From positions 1-18,413 of the forward strand of contig JAGLYY010000143.1 of NCBI GenBank assembly GCA_023131935.1: a stretch of DNA of 18,413 bases. Direction: 5' to 3'. Shown piece after piece: positions 7,704-15,361 of the stretch (positions are counted from its first letter, which is position 1; each line of letters opens with the position of its first letter). Source of the DNA: Spirochaetales bacterium (GTDB lineage Bacteria; Spirochaetota; Spirochaetia; JAGLYY01). The translations under genes and the position numbers were made by a program. Under the pieces are notes generated by a model that made no database searches, was not told where the DNA came from, and saw only the letters and a program-made list of their open reading frames with translations.

Positions 7704-8363
7704 ATGCCAATACAAGAAATCATCGATGCGAAAACCGCGGCCGGTCTGGTTCGCCGGGGAGACCGTATCATGCTTCCCTCCTTCCTTACAGTCGGATCGG
7801 CACCAAACCTTATTGACGCTTTAGTAGAAACCGGGACCGGGGACCTGCATATAATCTGCATTGCAACCGATTTCGCTGATAGAGGAATTGGTAAACTTGT
7901 AACTAATAAGCAGGTCCGCTCCACCCAGACGTCCCACATCGGTACCAACCCATCAACCCAGGAACAGTACACCTCGGGAGACCTGGAAATTGAGTTCATC
8001 CCTCAAGGGACACTGATTGAACGGATAAGGGCGGCAGGCTCAGGGCTTGGCGGGATCCTTACCCCCGTAGGCATTGGAACCGACATTGAAAAAGGAAAAG
8101 AGATACAGGAAGTTGATGGAGAAAGATATTTTCTCGAGAAGCCGATTTTTGCCGATTTTACTTTTATCCGGGCCCATAAGGCCGATAAATTTGGAAACCT
8201 GATTTACTCGAAAACCGCGCGGAACGCTAACCCTGTCATGGCAATGGCAGCAAAGATCACCATTGCCGAGGTGGATGAGATCGTTGAACCTGGGGAGCTT
8301 GATCCCGAACACATCATCACACCGGGGATTTTCGTAAACTACCTCGTTCTTCACAAGGAGTAA
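7704..8363 (+). CDS. 3-oxoacid/acetate-type CoA-transferase, subunit A
   Basis: The alpha subunit of a class I CoA-transferase (AtoD/ScoA type), 219 aa from the ATG supported by its ribosome-binding site. The family segments are present: TSHIGTNP (76-83), the QGTLIERIRAAGSGLGGILT run (101-120) leading into PVGIGT (121-126), RAHKADKFGNL (156-166), and the C-terminal EIVEPGELDPEHIITPGI (192-209). This subunit binds CoA together with subunit B. It moves CoA from an acyl-CoA to a carboxylate and so saves the thioester energy. Subunit B follows after 3 bp, so the two are co-translated. In this cluster the likely donor is the acyl-CoA made by the divergently encoded aldehyde dehydrogenase; that link is inferred. 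Family certain, acyl specificity unknown. Confidence 0.9.
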   Translation: MPIQEIIDAKTAAGLVRRGDRIMLPSFLTVGSAPNLIDALVETGTGDLHIICIATDFADRGIGKLVTNKQVRSTQTSHIGTNPSTQEQYTSGDLEIEFIPQGTLIERIRAAGSGLGGILTPVGIGTDIEKGKEIQEVDGERYFLEKPIFADFTFIRAHKADKFGNLIYSKTARNANPVMAMAAKITIAEVDEIVEPGELDPEHIITPGIFVNYLVLHKE

Positions 8364-8366
8364 GTA

Positions 8367-9023
8367 ATGACAGCACCTGATTCAACAATTATCGCGAGAA
8401 GAATTGCCCGGGAATTAAAAGATGGGAATGTAGTTAACCTAGGTATTGGCATGCCGACACTAGTCTCCAACTTCGTACCAGAAAACGTCCATATCACTAT
8501 CCAGGCGGAGAACGGCATTGTCGGTATCGGACCGATCCCGGAAGAGGGAAAAGAGCACAGAGATCTCATCAACGCGGGCGGAGGGTTTATAACCGAGACC
8601 CCCGGATGTGTGTATACCGATACCGCCTTGAGTTTTGCCATCATCAGGGGGGGGCACCTGGACATGACTGTCCTCGGCGCGCTCCAGGTTGACCGGGAGG
8701 GAAGCATTGCCAACTGGATCATTCCGGGTAAGTTTGTCCCCGGGATGGGGGGGGCCATGGACCTCTGCGCGGGAGCGGGAAAGGTTGTTGCCGCCCTCAA
8801 ACATGTGGATAAAAAGGGAAACTCAAAGATCCTGAAAAAATGCACTCTGCCCCTTACCGCCTACCGGAAGCTCAATCTGATCGTAACTGATATGGCTTTC
8901 ATCGAGGTTACCGATGAGGGGCTGGTTCTCAGGGAAATTGCCGAATGGACAACCCTTGAAGAGGTCGTTAAATGCACCGAGGCGAATCTGATTATTCCGG
9001 ATACCATCGGCAGCTTCAGCTGA
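8367..9023 (+). CDS. 3-oxoacid/acetate-type CoA-transferase, subunit B
   Basis: The beta subunit of the class I CoA-transferase (AtoA/ScoB type), 218 aa. The catalytic glutamate, which forms the glutamyl-CoA thioester, is Glu48 in QAENGIVGIG (46-55), matching the family's SENG signature. NLGIGMPT (24-31) and the glycine-rich GGHLDMTVLGALQVD and VPGMGGAMDL segments are also typical. The start lies 3 bp after subunit A; the AAGGAG within the last codons of A serves as its ribosome-binding site. The fumarase alpha gene begins 72 bp downstream in the same direction and probably shares the transcript. Confidence 0.9.
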   Translation: MTAPDSTIIARRIARELKDGNVVNLGIGMPTLVSNFVPENVHITIQAENGIVGIGPIPEEGKEHRDLINAGGGFITETPGCVYTDTALSFAIIRGGHLDMTVLGALQVDREGSIANWIIPGKFVPGMGGAMDLCAGAGKVVAALKHVDKKGNSKILKKCTLPLTAYRKLNLIVTDMAFIEVTDEGLVLREIAEWTTLEEVVKCTEANLIIPDTIGSFS

Positions 9024-9095
9024 TTCTTACCTCTGTGTTCTCCGTGGCAAAAACCGGGATGGCAATCGGTCCCTGAAGAAACAAGGAATGATACT

Positions 9096-9941
9096 GTGAG
9101 AAGGATACCGGCAGAAAAGATCGCGCACGCTGTCGAAGAACTGTGCTTCACGGCCGCGTATCATCTCCCCGGGGATGTACGCGATAGTCTGGCTGCTGCC
9201 GCGGAGAGGGAACTATCCCCCTTAGGCTCTTCCATACTCTCCCGGCTCCTTGAAAATGCTGAAATAGCCTCGAAAAAAAGGCTGCCAATCTGTCAGGATA
9301 CAGGTTTCGCGGTATTCTTTGTGGAAATAGGGGAGCAGGTCCGGATCGCGGGCGGAGACCTCACCGGAGCGATTACCGAAGGTACCCGCCGGGGATATAA
9401 AAAAGGATATCTCAGGAAATCGATTGTGGATGATCCTCTCTTCAACCGGGTAAATACCGGAGATAATACCCCCCCCATCATCCACCTGAAGATCCAGCCT
9501 GGCGACAGGCTGACCATCACCCTCGCTCCCAAAGGGGGGGGATCGGAAAACATGAGCGCTGTCCGAATGCTTACACCGGCAGAAGGAAGGCAGGGGGTAA
9601 TAGACTTCGTGGTGAACACGGTAGTGGGAGCAGGAGGAAACACATGCCCCCCCACCATTGTGGGAGTAGGGATCGGGGGGACCTTCGAAAAGGCGACCCT
9701 CCTGGCGAAAGAAGCCTTGCTGCGTCCGGTGAGTGAGAAAAACCCTGACAAACAGTATGCTGAGCTGGAAGAGGAGATCCTCAAGGGGATCAATGCCTCG
9801 GGGGTTGGGCCCCAGGGTCTTGGCGGGGTTACTACCGCCCTGGCTGTGCATATACTTTCCCACCCCTGCCACATAGCATCTCTGCCGGTGGCGGTAAACT
9901 TAAACTGCCATGCTGCCCGACACGCCTCAATTACCCTATGA
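9096..9941 (+). CDS. Class I fumarate hydratase (or tartrate dehydratase), alpha subunit
   Basis: The N-terminal subunit of a two-subunit, [4Fe-4S] class I fumarase, 281 aa, typical for the split enzymes of anaerobes. The three cluster-ligand cysteines are visible: Cys66 in ICQDTG, Cys184 in GGNTCPP and Cys271 in NCHAARH. The ENMSAVRMLTPAEG stretch (151-164) is also family-typical. The enzyme interconverts fumarate and L-malate; L-tartrate dehydratase (TtdA) is the main alternative. The start is GTG at 9096 after AAGGAA. Its partner should follow immediately: the ribosome-binding site and first 13 codons of the beta gene do, but the beta gene then breaks off at the edge of a 5.5-kb insertion and appears complete only at 15496. 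Confidence 0.9.
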   Translation: MRRIPAEKIAHAVEELCFTAAYHLPGDVRDSLAAAAERELSPLGSSILSRLLENAEIASKKRLPICQDTGFAVFFVEIGEQVRIAGGDLTGAITEGTRRGYKKGYLRKSIVDDPLFNRVNTGDNTPPIIHLKIQPGDRLTITLAPKGGGSENMSAVRMLTPAEGRQGVIDFVVNTVVGAGGNTCPPTIVGVGIGGTFEKATLLAKEALLRPVSEKNPDKQYAELEEEILKGINASGVGPQGLGGVTTALAVHILSHPCHIASLPVAVNLNCHAARHASITL

Positions 9942-9955
9942 TGCACCCTTTTTAA

Positions 9956-10010
9956 AGGAGTTTCCTATGGTAAAACGGGTCACAACACCCTTGACCGATG
10001 AAGTTACCAG
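9956..10010 (+). pseudogene. Orphan 5' stub of the fumarase beta gene (left copy of the duplication)
   Basis: This stretch holds a Shine-Dalgarno AGGAG, an ATG at 9967 and the first 13 codons of the fumarase beta gene, 25 bp behind the alpha gene. It is identical to 15485-15540 except for one substitution (9964 C against T) and one missing T after position 10006. Past that the sequence is unrelated and the frame ends at TAG (10036-10038) after 23 codons. Its position directly behind the alpha gene shows that this was the original operon site, left as a stub when the insertion arrived. Confidence 0.85.
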
Positions 10011-10066
10011 ATGTTGTAATAAGAGCGCCTTCGAATAGAGTACTATACACTGATTGAAAAAGTTAA

Positions 10067-10927
10067 CTACCTTCCCCGATCCCAGCTATCCACACTCCGG
10101 AATTCAATTTCCCAGTGCCGGCCGGTGCCGATATTATAGGCCCTTGCAAAATTCCCCTGATTAATTGCCACAGCCATATTATAGACCGAATTCACATAGA
10201 TGATCGCCTCACTCGCATAGACATCAGCAAATGACCGGCCGTATACAATCCGGTTGTTATAAGCCAGAGTGGAACCGTTACGGATAAATACCTCTACACG
10301 GTCTCCGAGTTTAAACCCTTTCTCCACAAAAACATCCCGGGAGATATTGGTCCACAGACTGCCAAAACGGATATCCAGGATATCAATATTCCCTTTGATA
10401 AAATCCGGCCCTATTTGGACCTCACCTACTTCCAATTCGGTTATTGATGACAGTTCCACCACCGGACCTACCTGTTCAAAAGAGATTTTTCCCGAAGCGA
10501 GTTTTGCTCCCGTATTGGCATAAACATCCCGGCCATGAAAAGTATAGGAATACTCAGTGTTCTCCCGGCGGTGTCTTGTTTCGTCAATCTCTCTCACTTC
10601 CCTGAGTCCTACATACTTCTTGATATGAGTCAGGGTCCCGTTTTCAGGAGTCACAATGTACTGGCTGCCCACCGTCTCAGCAACCACACTCCGCCGGCTG
10701 GAACCCACACCAGGGTCCACTACCGAAACAAATACAGTTCTCTCCGGCCAATACTCGATGGTCTGAAAAAGGCGATAGGAGGCATCCCAAATGCTGTATG
10801 GGGGGATATCGTGGGTAAGATCCTGAATCTTTAAGGAGTCATCCACGGTATTGGCTACCCCGTGCATAGCCGCCACCGCTCCGTCCACAAGACCAAAATC
10901 ACTTTGAAAAACCAAAAGCTTTATCAT
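10067..10927 (-). CDS. DUF62 S-adenosylmethionine hydrolase, copy 2
   Basis: A SAM hydroxide adenosyltransferase of the fluorinase/chlorinase superfamily, 286 aa, of usual length. Family enzymes hydrolyse SAM to adenosine and methionine. The N-terminal VFQSDFGLVDGAVAAMHGV carries the conserved DFG. Asp71 in VVDPGVG, Arg78 seven residues on, and His131 in FHGRDVY form the Asp-Arg-His triad of the hydrolases, with spacing like the archaeal PH0463 enzyme. This argues for a hydrolase and not a halogenase. It is the last gene of the leftward operon, 79 bp after its paralogue, with its own GGAAGGTGG ribosome-binding site. The two copies share motif order but differ throughout, so this is an old duplication. 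Confidence 0.88.
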   Translation of the reverse strand: MIKLLVFQSDFGLVDGAVAAMHGVANTVDDSLKIQDLTHDIPPYSIWDASYRLFQTIEYWPERTVFVSVVDPGVGSSRRSVVAETVGSQYIVTPENGTLTHIKKYVGLREVREIDETRHRRENTEYSYTFHGRDVYANTGAKLASGKISFEQVGPVVELSSITELEVGEVQIGPDFIKGNIDILDIRFGSLWTNISRDVFVEKGFKLGDRVEVFIRNGSTLAYNNRIVYGRSFADVYASEAIIYVNSVYNMAVAINQGNFARAYNIGTGRHWEIEFRSVDSWDRGR

Positions 10928-11006
10928 ACCACCTTCCTTTTTAATTCAGGCCGTCCCTTAACATAATCCCACTGAATCGAGGCTGTTTTATTCAGCCTCA
11001 TTTCGC

Positions 11007-11855
11007 TCACTTTTTTGAGAATTCTACCGCCCAAGTGGAACCATAACCGATATTATGCTCCCCGCAGAAACTCCCCCGGGAAACGGCCATGGAAATTTTC
11101 ATCAGTTCATTGTTGTAGATCATTGGGTCCCCTTTTGAGGCAAAACCGAAGGATTTGTGGAAAAGGACATCCTCCGAGAAGACCTTAGAGCCGTCATGCC
11201 AGACCCGGACCTTCAGGTAATCACCGAATTCAAACCCCGCCGTTTTAAACATCGATAGAGGAATATTGGTCCAGAGGTTTCCGAAATTAGGGTCATTGAT
11301 TTCAAAAATCCCTGAAACCCTTCCCCCTTTTAGCTCTGGTTCAAGAATAGGATACTCAATAATTTCACTTACAGGATACTCAGGCCCCACCTGTGTAAAG
11401 GATATAATGCCCGAAGCCAGTCGGGCGGCGCAGTAGGAGAAGAGGTCTCTTCCATGGAAGATGCTAACTTCTTCGGTGTCCTTCCCCTTAAGGCGATTAA
11501 CCGATTCATCAATTTCCCGGATTTCCGTAATACCCACCCATTTATTTAGATGGGTGAGGGAACCATTATCCGGTGTAACCACATAGTAGCCGTCGGAAGT
11601 CCGGGCAACACTGGCTTTCCTGCCGGTTCCCACGCCCGGGTCCACAACAGACACAAAAACAGTTCCTTCAGGCCAGAATTTCATAGATTGATAGAGCCGG
11701 TAGGAGGCGCTCCAGATATCATACTGGGGGATTTCATGGGTTCCTGTAATAATCTCCAGTTCCCTGTCTACGCTTTTCACCACTCCATACATGGATGAGA
11801 CGGCTCCTTCCTTATAGGTAAAATCAGTCTGAAAAACGAGTATTGCCTTCTTCAT
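11007..11855 (-). CDS. DUF62 S-adenosylmethionine hydrolase, copy 1
   Basis: The paralogue of the next downstream gene, 282 aa. The triad is Asp72 in VVDPGVG, Arg79 and His134 in FHGRDLF. The usual N-terminal DFG is DFT here (TDFTYKEGAVSSMYGV), a change in the adenosine-binding loop that may alter ligand preference. The expected role is cytosolic cleavage of SAM to adenosine and methionine. The ATG lies 8 bp behind the EcfT stop, and the AGGAG ribosome-binding site overlaps that stop, so translation is coupled to the transporter. The tight link implies that the transported compound is a substrate or product of the enzyme. Keeping two diverged copies suggests different substrates or a hetero-oligomer. 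Confidence 0.88.
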   Translation of the reverse strand: MKKAILVFQTDFTYKEGAVSSMYGVVKSVDRELEIITGTHEIPQYDIWSASYRLYQSMKFWPEGTVFVSVVDPGVGTGRKASVARTSDGYYVVTPDNGSLTHLNKWVGITEIREIDESVNRLKGKDTEEVSIFHGRDLFSYCAARLASGIISFTQVGPEYPVSEIIEYPILEPELKGGRVSGIFEINDPNFGNLWTNIPLSMFKTAGFEFGDYLKVRVWHDGSKVFSEDVLFHKSFGFASKGDPMIYNNELMKISMAVSRGSFCGEHNIGYGSTWAVEFSKK

Positions 11856-11863
11856 ATTTTCTC

Positions 11864-12697
11864 CTATAGAAAGGGATTATAGAATCGGCCGTGATTGATA
11901 AAAACAGAAACCAGGATTGTTCCGGTAAATATCATAATAGATACGATCAGAGCTGTTATATCTTCCCTTGTAAATTTCCTCTTATTATACCAGGTTCTCG
12001 TTTTATACTTTCCGAATCCCCTCAGGTCCATGGCATCACTGATAAGCTCTATCCTGTCCAGAGTGGAAAATACCAGTGGAATGATAATCAACAGAGCATT
12101 TTTTGCCCGTTTTGAAAACCGGGCTTTCCTGGACATATCAAGCCCCCGGGCCTGTTGAGACAGACTTATATTGTGGTACTCTCTCTGTATATCAGGAAAA
12201 TACCGAAGCGTCAGAGCCACTGCGTAGGCTGCCTTGTAATGGACACCCACCCCGTTCAGGGCGGAGGCAAACTCACTGGGATTGGTTGTAAGAAGAAAGA
12301 TGATTCCCAGAGGGATAACCGAAGCATATTTGAAAAGTTTTGTGGTCTGATAAAAGAGCTGTTCCTGGGTTAGGATGTACCGGCTAAAGAGGTTCACCAT
12401 CACATGCCGGGTACCGTATATCTTTACCCCCTCCTCGGGAGAAAAGAAGAAAGTAATGACAGCGTTGGTTACAAGGAAGATTGAAACATAGATAATCATC
12501 AACCGGATCTGGGAAAATTTTATCCGGGAAATCTTCAGAATAACCAGCGAAAAAACCATGACAAGAAGAATCACCCGGATATCGTAGCTGAACATCACCG
12601 CAAAGGTTAAAAAGAGAAAGCAGACAAGTTTGGTCAGACCAGAAAGCCGGTGAACCGGTGTATCCACATAATTATAGGAAAAGAGCTTATTTTTCAC
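11864..12697 (-). CDS. ECF transporter T component (EcfT)
   Basis: The integral-membrane coupling subunit of an energy-coupling factor transporter, 277 aa. Hydrophobic segments lie near residues 22-56, 65-84, 122-137, 201-211 and at the C-terminal 249-267. The two cytosolic coupling motifs that contact the ATPases are ARG (183-185, in QQARGLDM) and LRG (225-227, in DAMDLRGFG). It links the double ATPase to the S component at the membrane. The start is GTG (12695-12697), overlapping the ATPase TGA by four bases (GTGA), so translation is coupled. An alternative name would be a CbiQ-like protein, but no cobalt or nickel genes are present. Confidence 0.9.
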   Translation of the reverse strand: MKNKLFSYNYVDTPVHRLSGLTKLVCFLFLTFAVMFSYDIRVILLVMVFSLVILKISRIKFSQIRLMIIYVSIFLVTNAVITFFFSPEEGVKIYGTRHVMVNLFSRYILTQEQLFYQTTKLFKYASVIPLGIIFLLTTNPSEFASALNGVGVHYKAAYAVALTLRYFPDIQREYHNISLSQQARGLDMSRKARFSKRAKNALLIIIPLVFSTLDRIELISDAMDLRGFGKYKTRTWYNKRKFTREDITALIVSIMIFTGTILVSVFINHGRFYNPFL

Positions 12698-14421
12698 CTG
12701 CTGCGTACCATTCTTTCATGATCGATGAAATTCTGAACAAAAGCTGTACCGTCTGCTATCCCGGCGTTCTGACTAAGTTGGTAGAGTGAGGTTTCCTTGA
12801 GGTTTGCTTTTTTAATAACTTTCTGGTTAGTCAGGATTTCACTGGGACGGGTATCGGCAATTTTCTCCCCCTCCGACAGGACTACTGCACGAGTAGTATA
12901 TTCCAGCATCAGGTGCATATCATGGGTTATCAGGATGATAGCGACTCCCAGTCTGTTAATTTCTACTACAAATTCCATGATATCACTGTAATGACGAAAG
13001 TCCTGTCCCGCTGTAGGTTCATCCAGAATAATAACTTCCGGGTCCAGCACAAGAATTGAGGCGATAGTCACTCGTTTTTTCTGTCCAAAGCTTAAAGCTG
13101 ATATAGGCCATTTTCTAAAAGGAGACAAACCGCAGACCTTCAGCACCTTCTCCACCCGGCGGACAATTTCCACCTCTTCCACATTCCGCAGCCGCAATCC
13201 CAGGGCTATCTCATCGAATATCATAGGTTTTGAAATCATCTGGTTAGGATTCTGCATGACTACTCCGATCCTTTCTGCCCTCTCTTTTATAGTCAGATTC
13301 CGGATATTCTCTCCCAAATAAAAAATCTTCCCTTCATCCTCTTTTTCAAAACCGCAGATGAGCCGCGACAGGGTAGACTTTCCCGCTCCGTTTTTTCCAA
13401 TGATGGCGATAAGTTCTCCACGGGCTATTTTGAAACTCACATCTTTAATAATTCTATCAATCCCGTCGTACGAAAAATTCAAACCCTTCAGTTCCAGAAG
13501 GGTTTCCTGATTTTCTTCTTGTAGGACCGGTTTTACAGAGTCATGCCAGGATTGGAGCGGCCTGGAGACAGTTTCAATTTTGAGTGTATCAATATGCCCG
13601 GGGAGTAGTTCCGGAGAAACCGATACACCAGCGTATTTCAGGGCGGTGACATAGAGCGGTTCCCGGATTCCGTGTTGCCTGAGTATCTGTGATGACAGAA
13701 GGGAGTCGGCGTCCATATCGGCAACGATCCGTCCCTCGTTAATCACTATAATTCTATCCACATTCCGGTGAAGAACATCCTCCAGCCGGTGCTCGATTAT
13801 GATAACTGTCTTTCCTGATGTTCTGTGAATATCATCAATGATCTCAATGGCCGTTTTTCCCGTGGCGGGATCCAGATTGGCCAGGGGCTCATCAAAAAGA
13901 AGGATATCCACATCGTCAATCATCACTCCTGCCAGAGATGTTCTCTGCTTCTGTCCCCCCGACAGTTCGTAGGGAGATGATATGGGAAAATCCTGCATAT
14001 CCACCAGGAGAGCAGCCTGCGATACACGCTCTCTCATTTCAGCGACAGGAATATTATCATTCTCCAGGGCGAAGGCAATATCCTCATTTACCGTAAGCCC
14101 CACAAACTGACCGTCCGGATCCTGAAGGACTGTTCCTATAATCTTGGAAAGCTGGAAAATATCCAGGTCCCCGGTTTCCTGTCCGCTGATTTTAAGGCTG
14201 CCGGTCATTTCCCCTTTATACGAAAAGGGGATGAGTCCATTCAAGCAGTGTCCCAGGGTGCTTTTGCCGCTGCCGCTGGGACCGGCTATCAGGATCTTCT
14301 CCCCTTTCTTCACAGAAAAATTTATATTGTGGAGGGTGGGCTGCGCCTGGCTGAAGTACTGAAAACTGAAATTCTGAAACTCAATGATGCTCTCTTCAGC
14401 CACGTTATACCCTGCTCTCAT
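12694..14421 (-). CDS. ECF transporter ATPase, two ABC domains fused (EcfA-EcfA')
   Basis: A cytosolic double ATPase of 575 aa that powers the ECF transporter. Domain 1 has Walker A GPSGSGKST (47-55), signature LSGGQKQR (153-160), Walker B ILLFDEP (173-179) and the switch His in IIIEHR. Domain 2 has Walker A GKNGAGKST (342-350), signature LSFGQKKR (443-450), Walker B VIILDEP (463-469) and LITHD. A linker of about 60 residues joins them. The YkoD-type fused architecture is usual for dedicated ECF systems encoded with their own S and T genes. The ATG at 14421 has no ribosome-binding site; a GTG at codon 7 (14401-14403) preceded by GAGCAGGG is a plausible true start. The 140-bp gap upstream holds a palindromic repeat that separates it from the S gene. 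Confidence 0.92.
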   Translation of the reverse strand: MRAGYNVAEESIIEFQNFSFQYFSQAQPTLHNINFSVKKGEKILIAGPSGSGKSTLGHCLNGLIPFSYKGEMTGSLKISGQETGDLDIFQLSKIIGTVLQDPDGQFVGLTVNEDIAFALENDNIPVAEMRERVSQAALLVDMQDFPISSPYELSGGQKQRTSLAGVMIDDVDILLFDEPLANLDPATGKTAIEIIDDIHRTSGKTVIIIEHRLEDVLHRNVDRIIVINEGRIVADMDADSLLSSQILRQHGIREPLYVTALKYAGVSVSPELLPGHIDTLKIETVSRPLQSWHDSVKPVLQEENQETLLELKGLNFSYDGIDRIIKDVSFKIARGELIAIIGKNGAGKSTLSRLICGFEKEDEGKIFYLGENIRNLTIKERAERIGVVMQNPNQMISKPMIFDEIALGLRLRNVEEVEIVRRVEKVLKVCGLSPFRKWPISALSFGQKKRVTIASILVLDPEVIILDEPTAGQDFRHYSDIMEFVVEINRLGVAIILITHDMHLMLEYTTRAVVLSEGEKIADTRPSEILTNQKVIKKANLKETSLYQLSQNAGIADGTAFVQNFIDHERMVRSR

Positions 14422-14456
14422 ATTTTTAGTATGTTTATTATTCGCAATTGTTCAGG

Positions 14457-14562
14457 CTGTAGACTGTAGGCTGATAGTTTTTTGTGTATGGAGCGTCGTA
14501 TAATCACGCATAATTTTTTACTACAGTCTATCTACCTACAATCTATCTACCTAAATAGCTAC
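14457..14562. repeat. Palindromic and tandem repeat between S component and ATPase genes
   Basis: TAGACTGTAG (14460-14469) and CTACAGTCTA (14521-14530) are perfect inverted arms enclosing about 50 bases. The right arm begins a 15-base tandem repeat, ctacagtctatctac (14521-14535) and ctacaatctatctac (14536-14550), that continues degenerately to the S-gene stop. Inside the loop GCGT and ACGC can pair. It may be a dispersed intergenic palindrome or a processing or attenuating hairpin that sets the ratio of S component to ATPase mRNA. Confidence 0.55.
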
Positions 14563-15122
14563 TATGCTTCTTTATCCAGACTGCCCTTTTTGGTCCGGGT
14601 GGCGGCATAGGCAACCAAAAGAAGGGTACCAATGATGGCAACAGTTACTGCATTCATACCGGCAGCTACAACTCCTTGAGTAAACACAAGATTGACGGGT
14701 TCCTTGTATATCAGAATATCCAGAACCGGCGCAACAATGACCCAGGCCACAACATTTCCGATTACCTGGATAACATTAAAAACAAGAATATCCTTACCTT
14801 TAAAATTCCCCTCTTTCACACCGGTCCGCTTGTAAGCCAAACCGTATATGGCCCCGCAGACACCGCTGGCAATAACCCAGCTCCACCATGGTGAACCATA
14901 CTGTACAGCATCAGAAAGGGCATGTCCGATGAAAGCGATCAAAGCCCCTGCGATGGGTCCAAAAAGTGCGGCGAAAAAAGCCCCCAAACCATATGCTGTT
15001 TGCAGACTGGTTTCTGGAATGGGTGAAGGAACTTTTACATACATAAACAGCAGCATAAATAAAGCCGCTCCCAATCCGGTTGCCACGATCGTTTTGGTAG
15101 TTACCTTGAAATAATCTTTCAT
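14562..15122 (-). CDS. ECF transporter S component, UPF0397 type
   Basis: A small membrane protein of 186 aa, the substrate-binding unit of an ECF transporter, with about five to six hydrophobic helices and a basic C-terminus. The motifs QTAYGLGAFFAALFGPIAGALIAFIGHALSD (residues about 41-71) and GSPWWSWVIASGVCGAIYGL match what I know of the UPF0397 family, often labelled riboflavin-type ECF S component by homology only. It opens the leftward operon ahead of ATPase, EcfT and two SAM hydrolases. That context points to a SAM-, adenosine- or methionine-related ligand more than to riboflavin, but this is inference. The ATG follows AAGGAGAG. A consensus promoter and a leader palindrome lie just upstream. 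Confidence 0.85.
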   Translation of the reverse strand: MKDYFKVTTKTIVATGLGAALFMLLFMYVKVPSPIPETSLQTAYGLGAFFAALFGPIAGALIAFIGHALSDAVQYGSPWWSWVIASGVCGAIYGLAYKRTGVKEGNFKGKDILVFNVIQVIGNVVAWVIVAPVLDILIYKEPVNLVFTQGVVAAGMNAVTVAIIGTLLLVAYAATRTKKGSLDKEA

Positions 15123-15157
15123 AAATCACTCTCCTTACAATTTTTCCATATTTATAA

Positions 15158-15176
15158 GCTCCGATGACATCGGTGC
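15158..15176. promoter_or_regulatory. Palindrome in the leader of the ECF/SAM-hydrolase operon
   Basis: A 19-bp near-perfect palindrome with half-sites CCGATG and CATCGG around a single central A, extended by outer G-C pairs across one T-T mismatch. It starts about 16 nt past the predicted transcription start and ends 36 bp before the S gene, well placed for a repressor operator. As RNA the arms leave almost no loop, so a DNA-binding site is more likely than a hairpin. No regulator gene is in the window. Confidence 0.5.
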
Positions 15177-15198
15177 CTTTGCTTTTTCTAAATGATTA

Positions 15199-15227
15199 AT
15201 ATTACATCACAGTAACAACGCTGTCAA
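15199..15227 (-). promoter_or_regulatory. Consensus promoter of the ECF/SAM-hydrolase operon
   Basis: On the minus strand a perfect -35 TTGACA (15222-15227) and a -10 TAATAT (15199-15204) are exactly 17 bases apart. Transcription would start near 15192, about 70 nt before the S-component ATG. This leader is short for an S-box or other SAM riboswitch, and I see no such fold. Confidence 0.7.
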
Positions 15228-15361
15228 ATTCCATTCTGCAAATGTAATCCCGCCTGTTTCATACGAATAGATTCAAACACAATTTTATCAGAGGTTTCTG
15301 TGGGAACCGGTCGAAGTAAGTGAGTCAGATGGCTAAAATTTGAATTTCTGTATTTTCAAGC

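Noticed and set aside
9031..9047. CTCTGTGTTCTCCGTGG in the gap between CoA-transferase B and fumarase alpha
   Set aside because: It resembles a sequence type I recall from intergenic regions of various bacteria, but it occurs once here with no structure or partner copy, so nothing can be concluded.
9222..9946. Leftward frames of about 216 codons over the fumarase alpha gene
   Set aside because: Both are antisense to a gene with all three iron-sulfur cysteines conserved, so they are shadows.
15123..15198. S-box or other SAM riboswitch ahead of the ECF/SAM-hydrolase operon
   Set aside because: The leader is about 70 nt and contains only a short palindrome with almost no loop. The multi-helix SAM riboswitch core is not visible.
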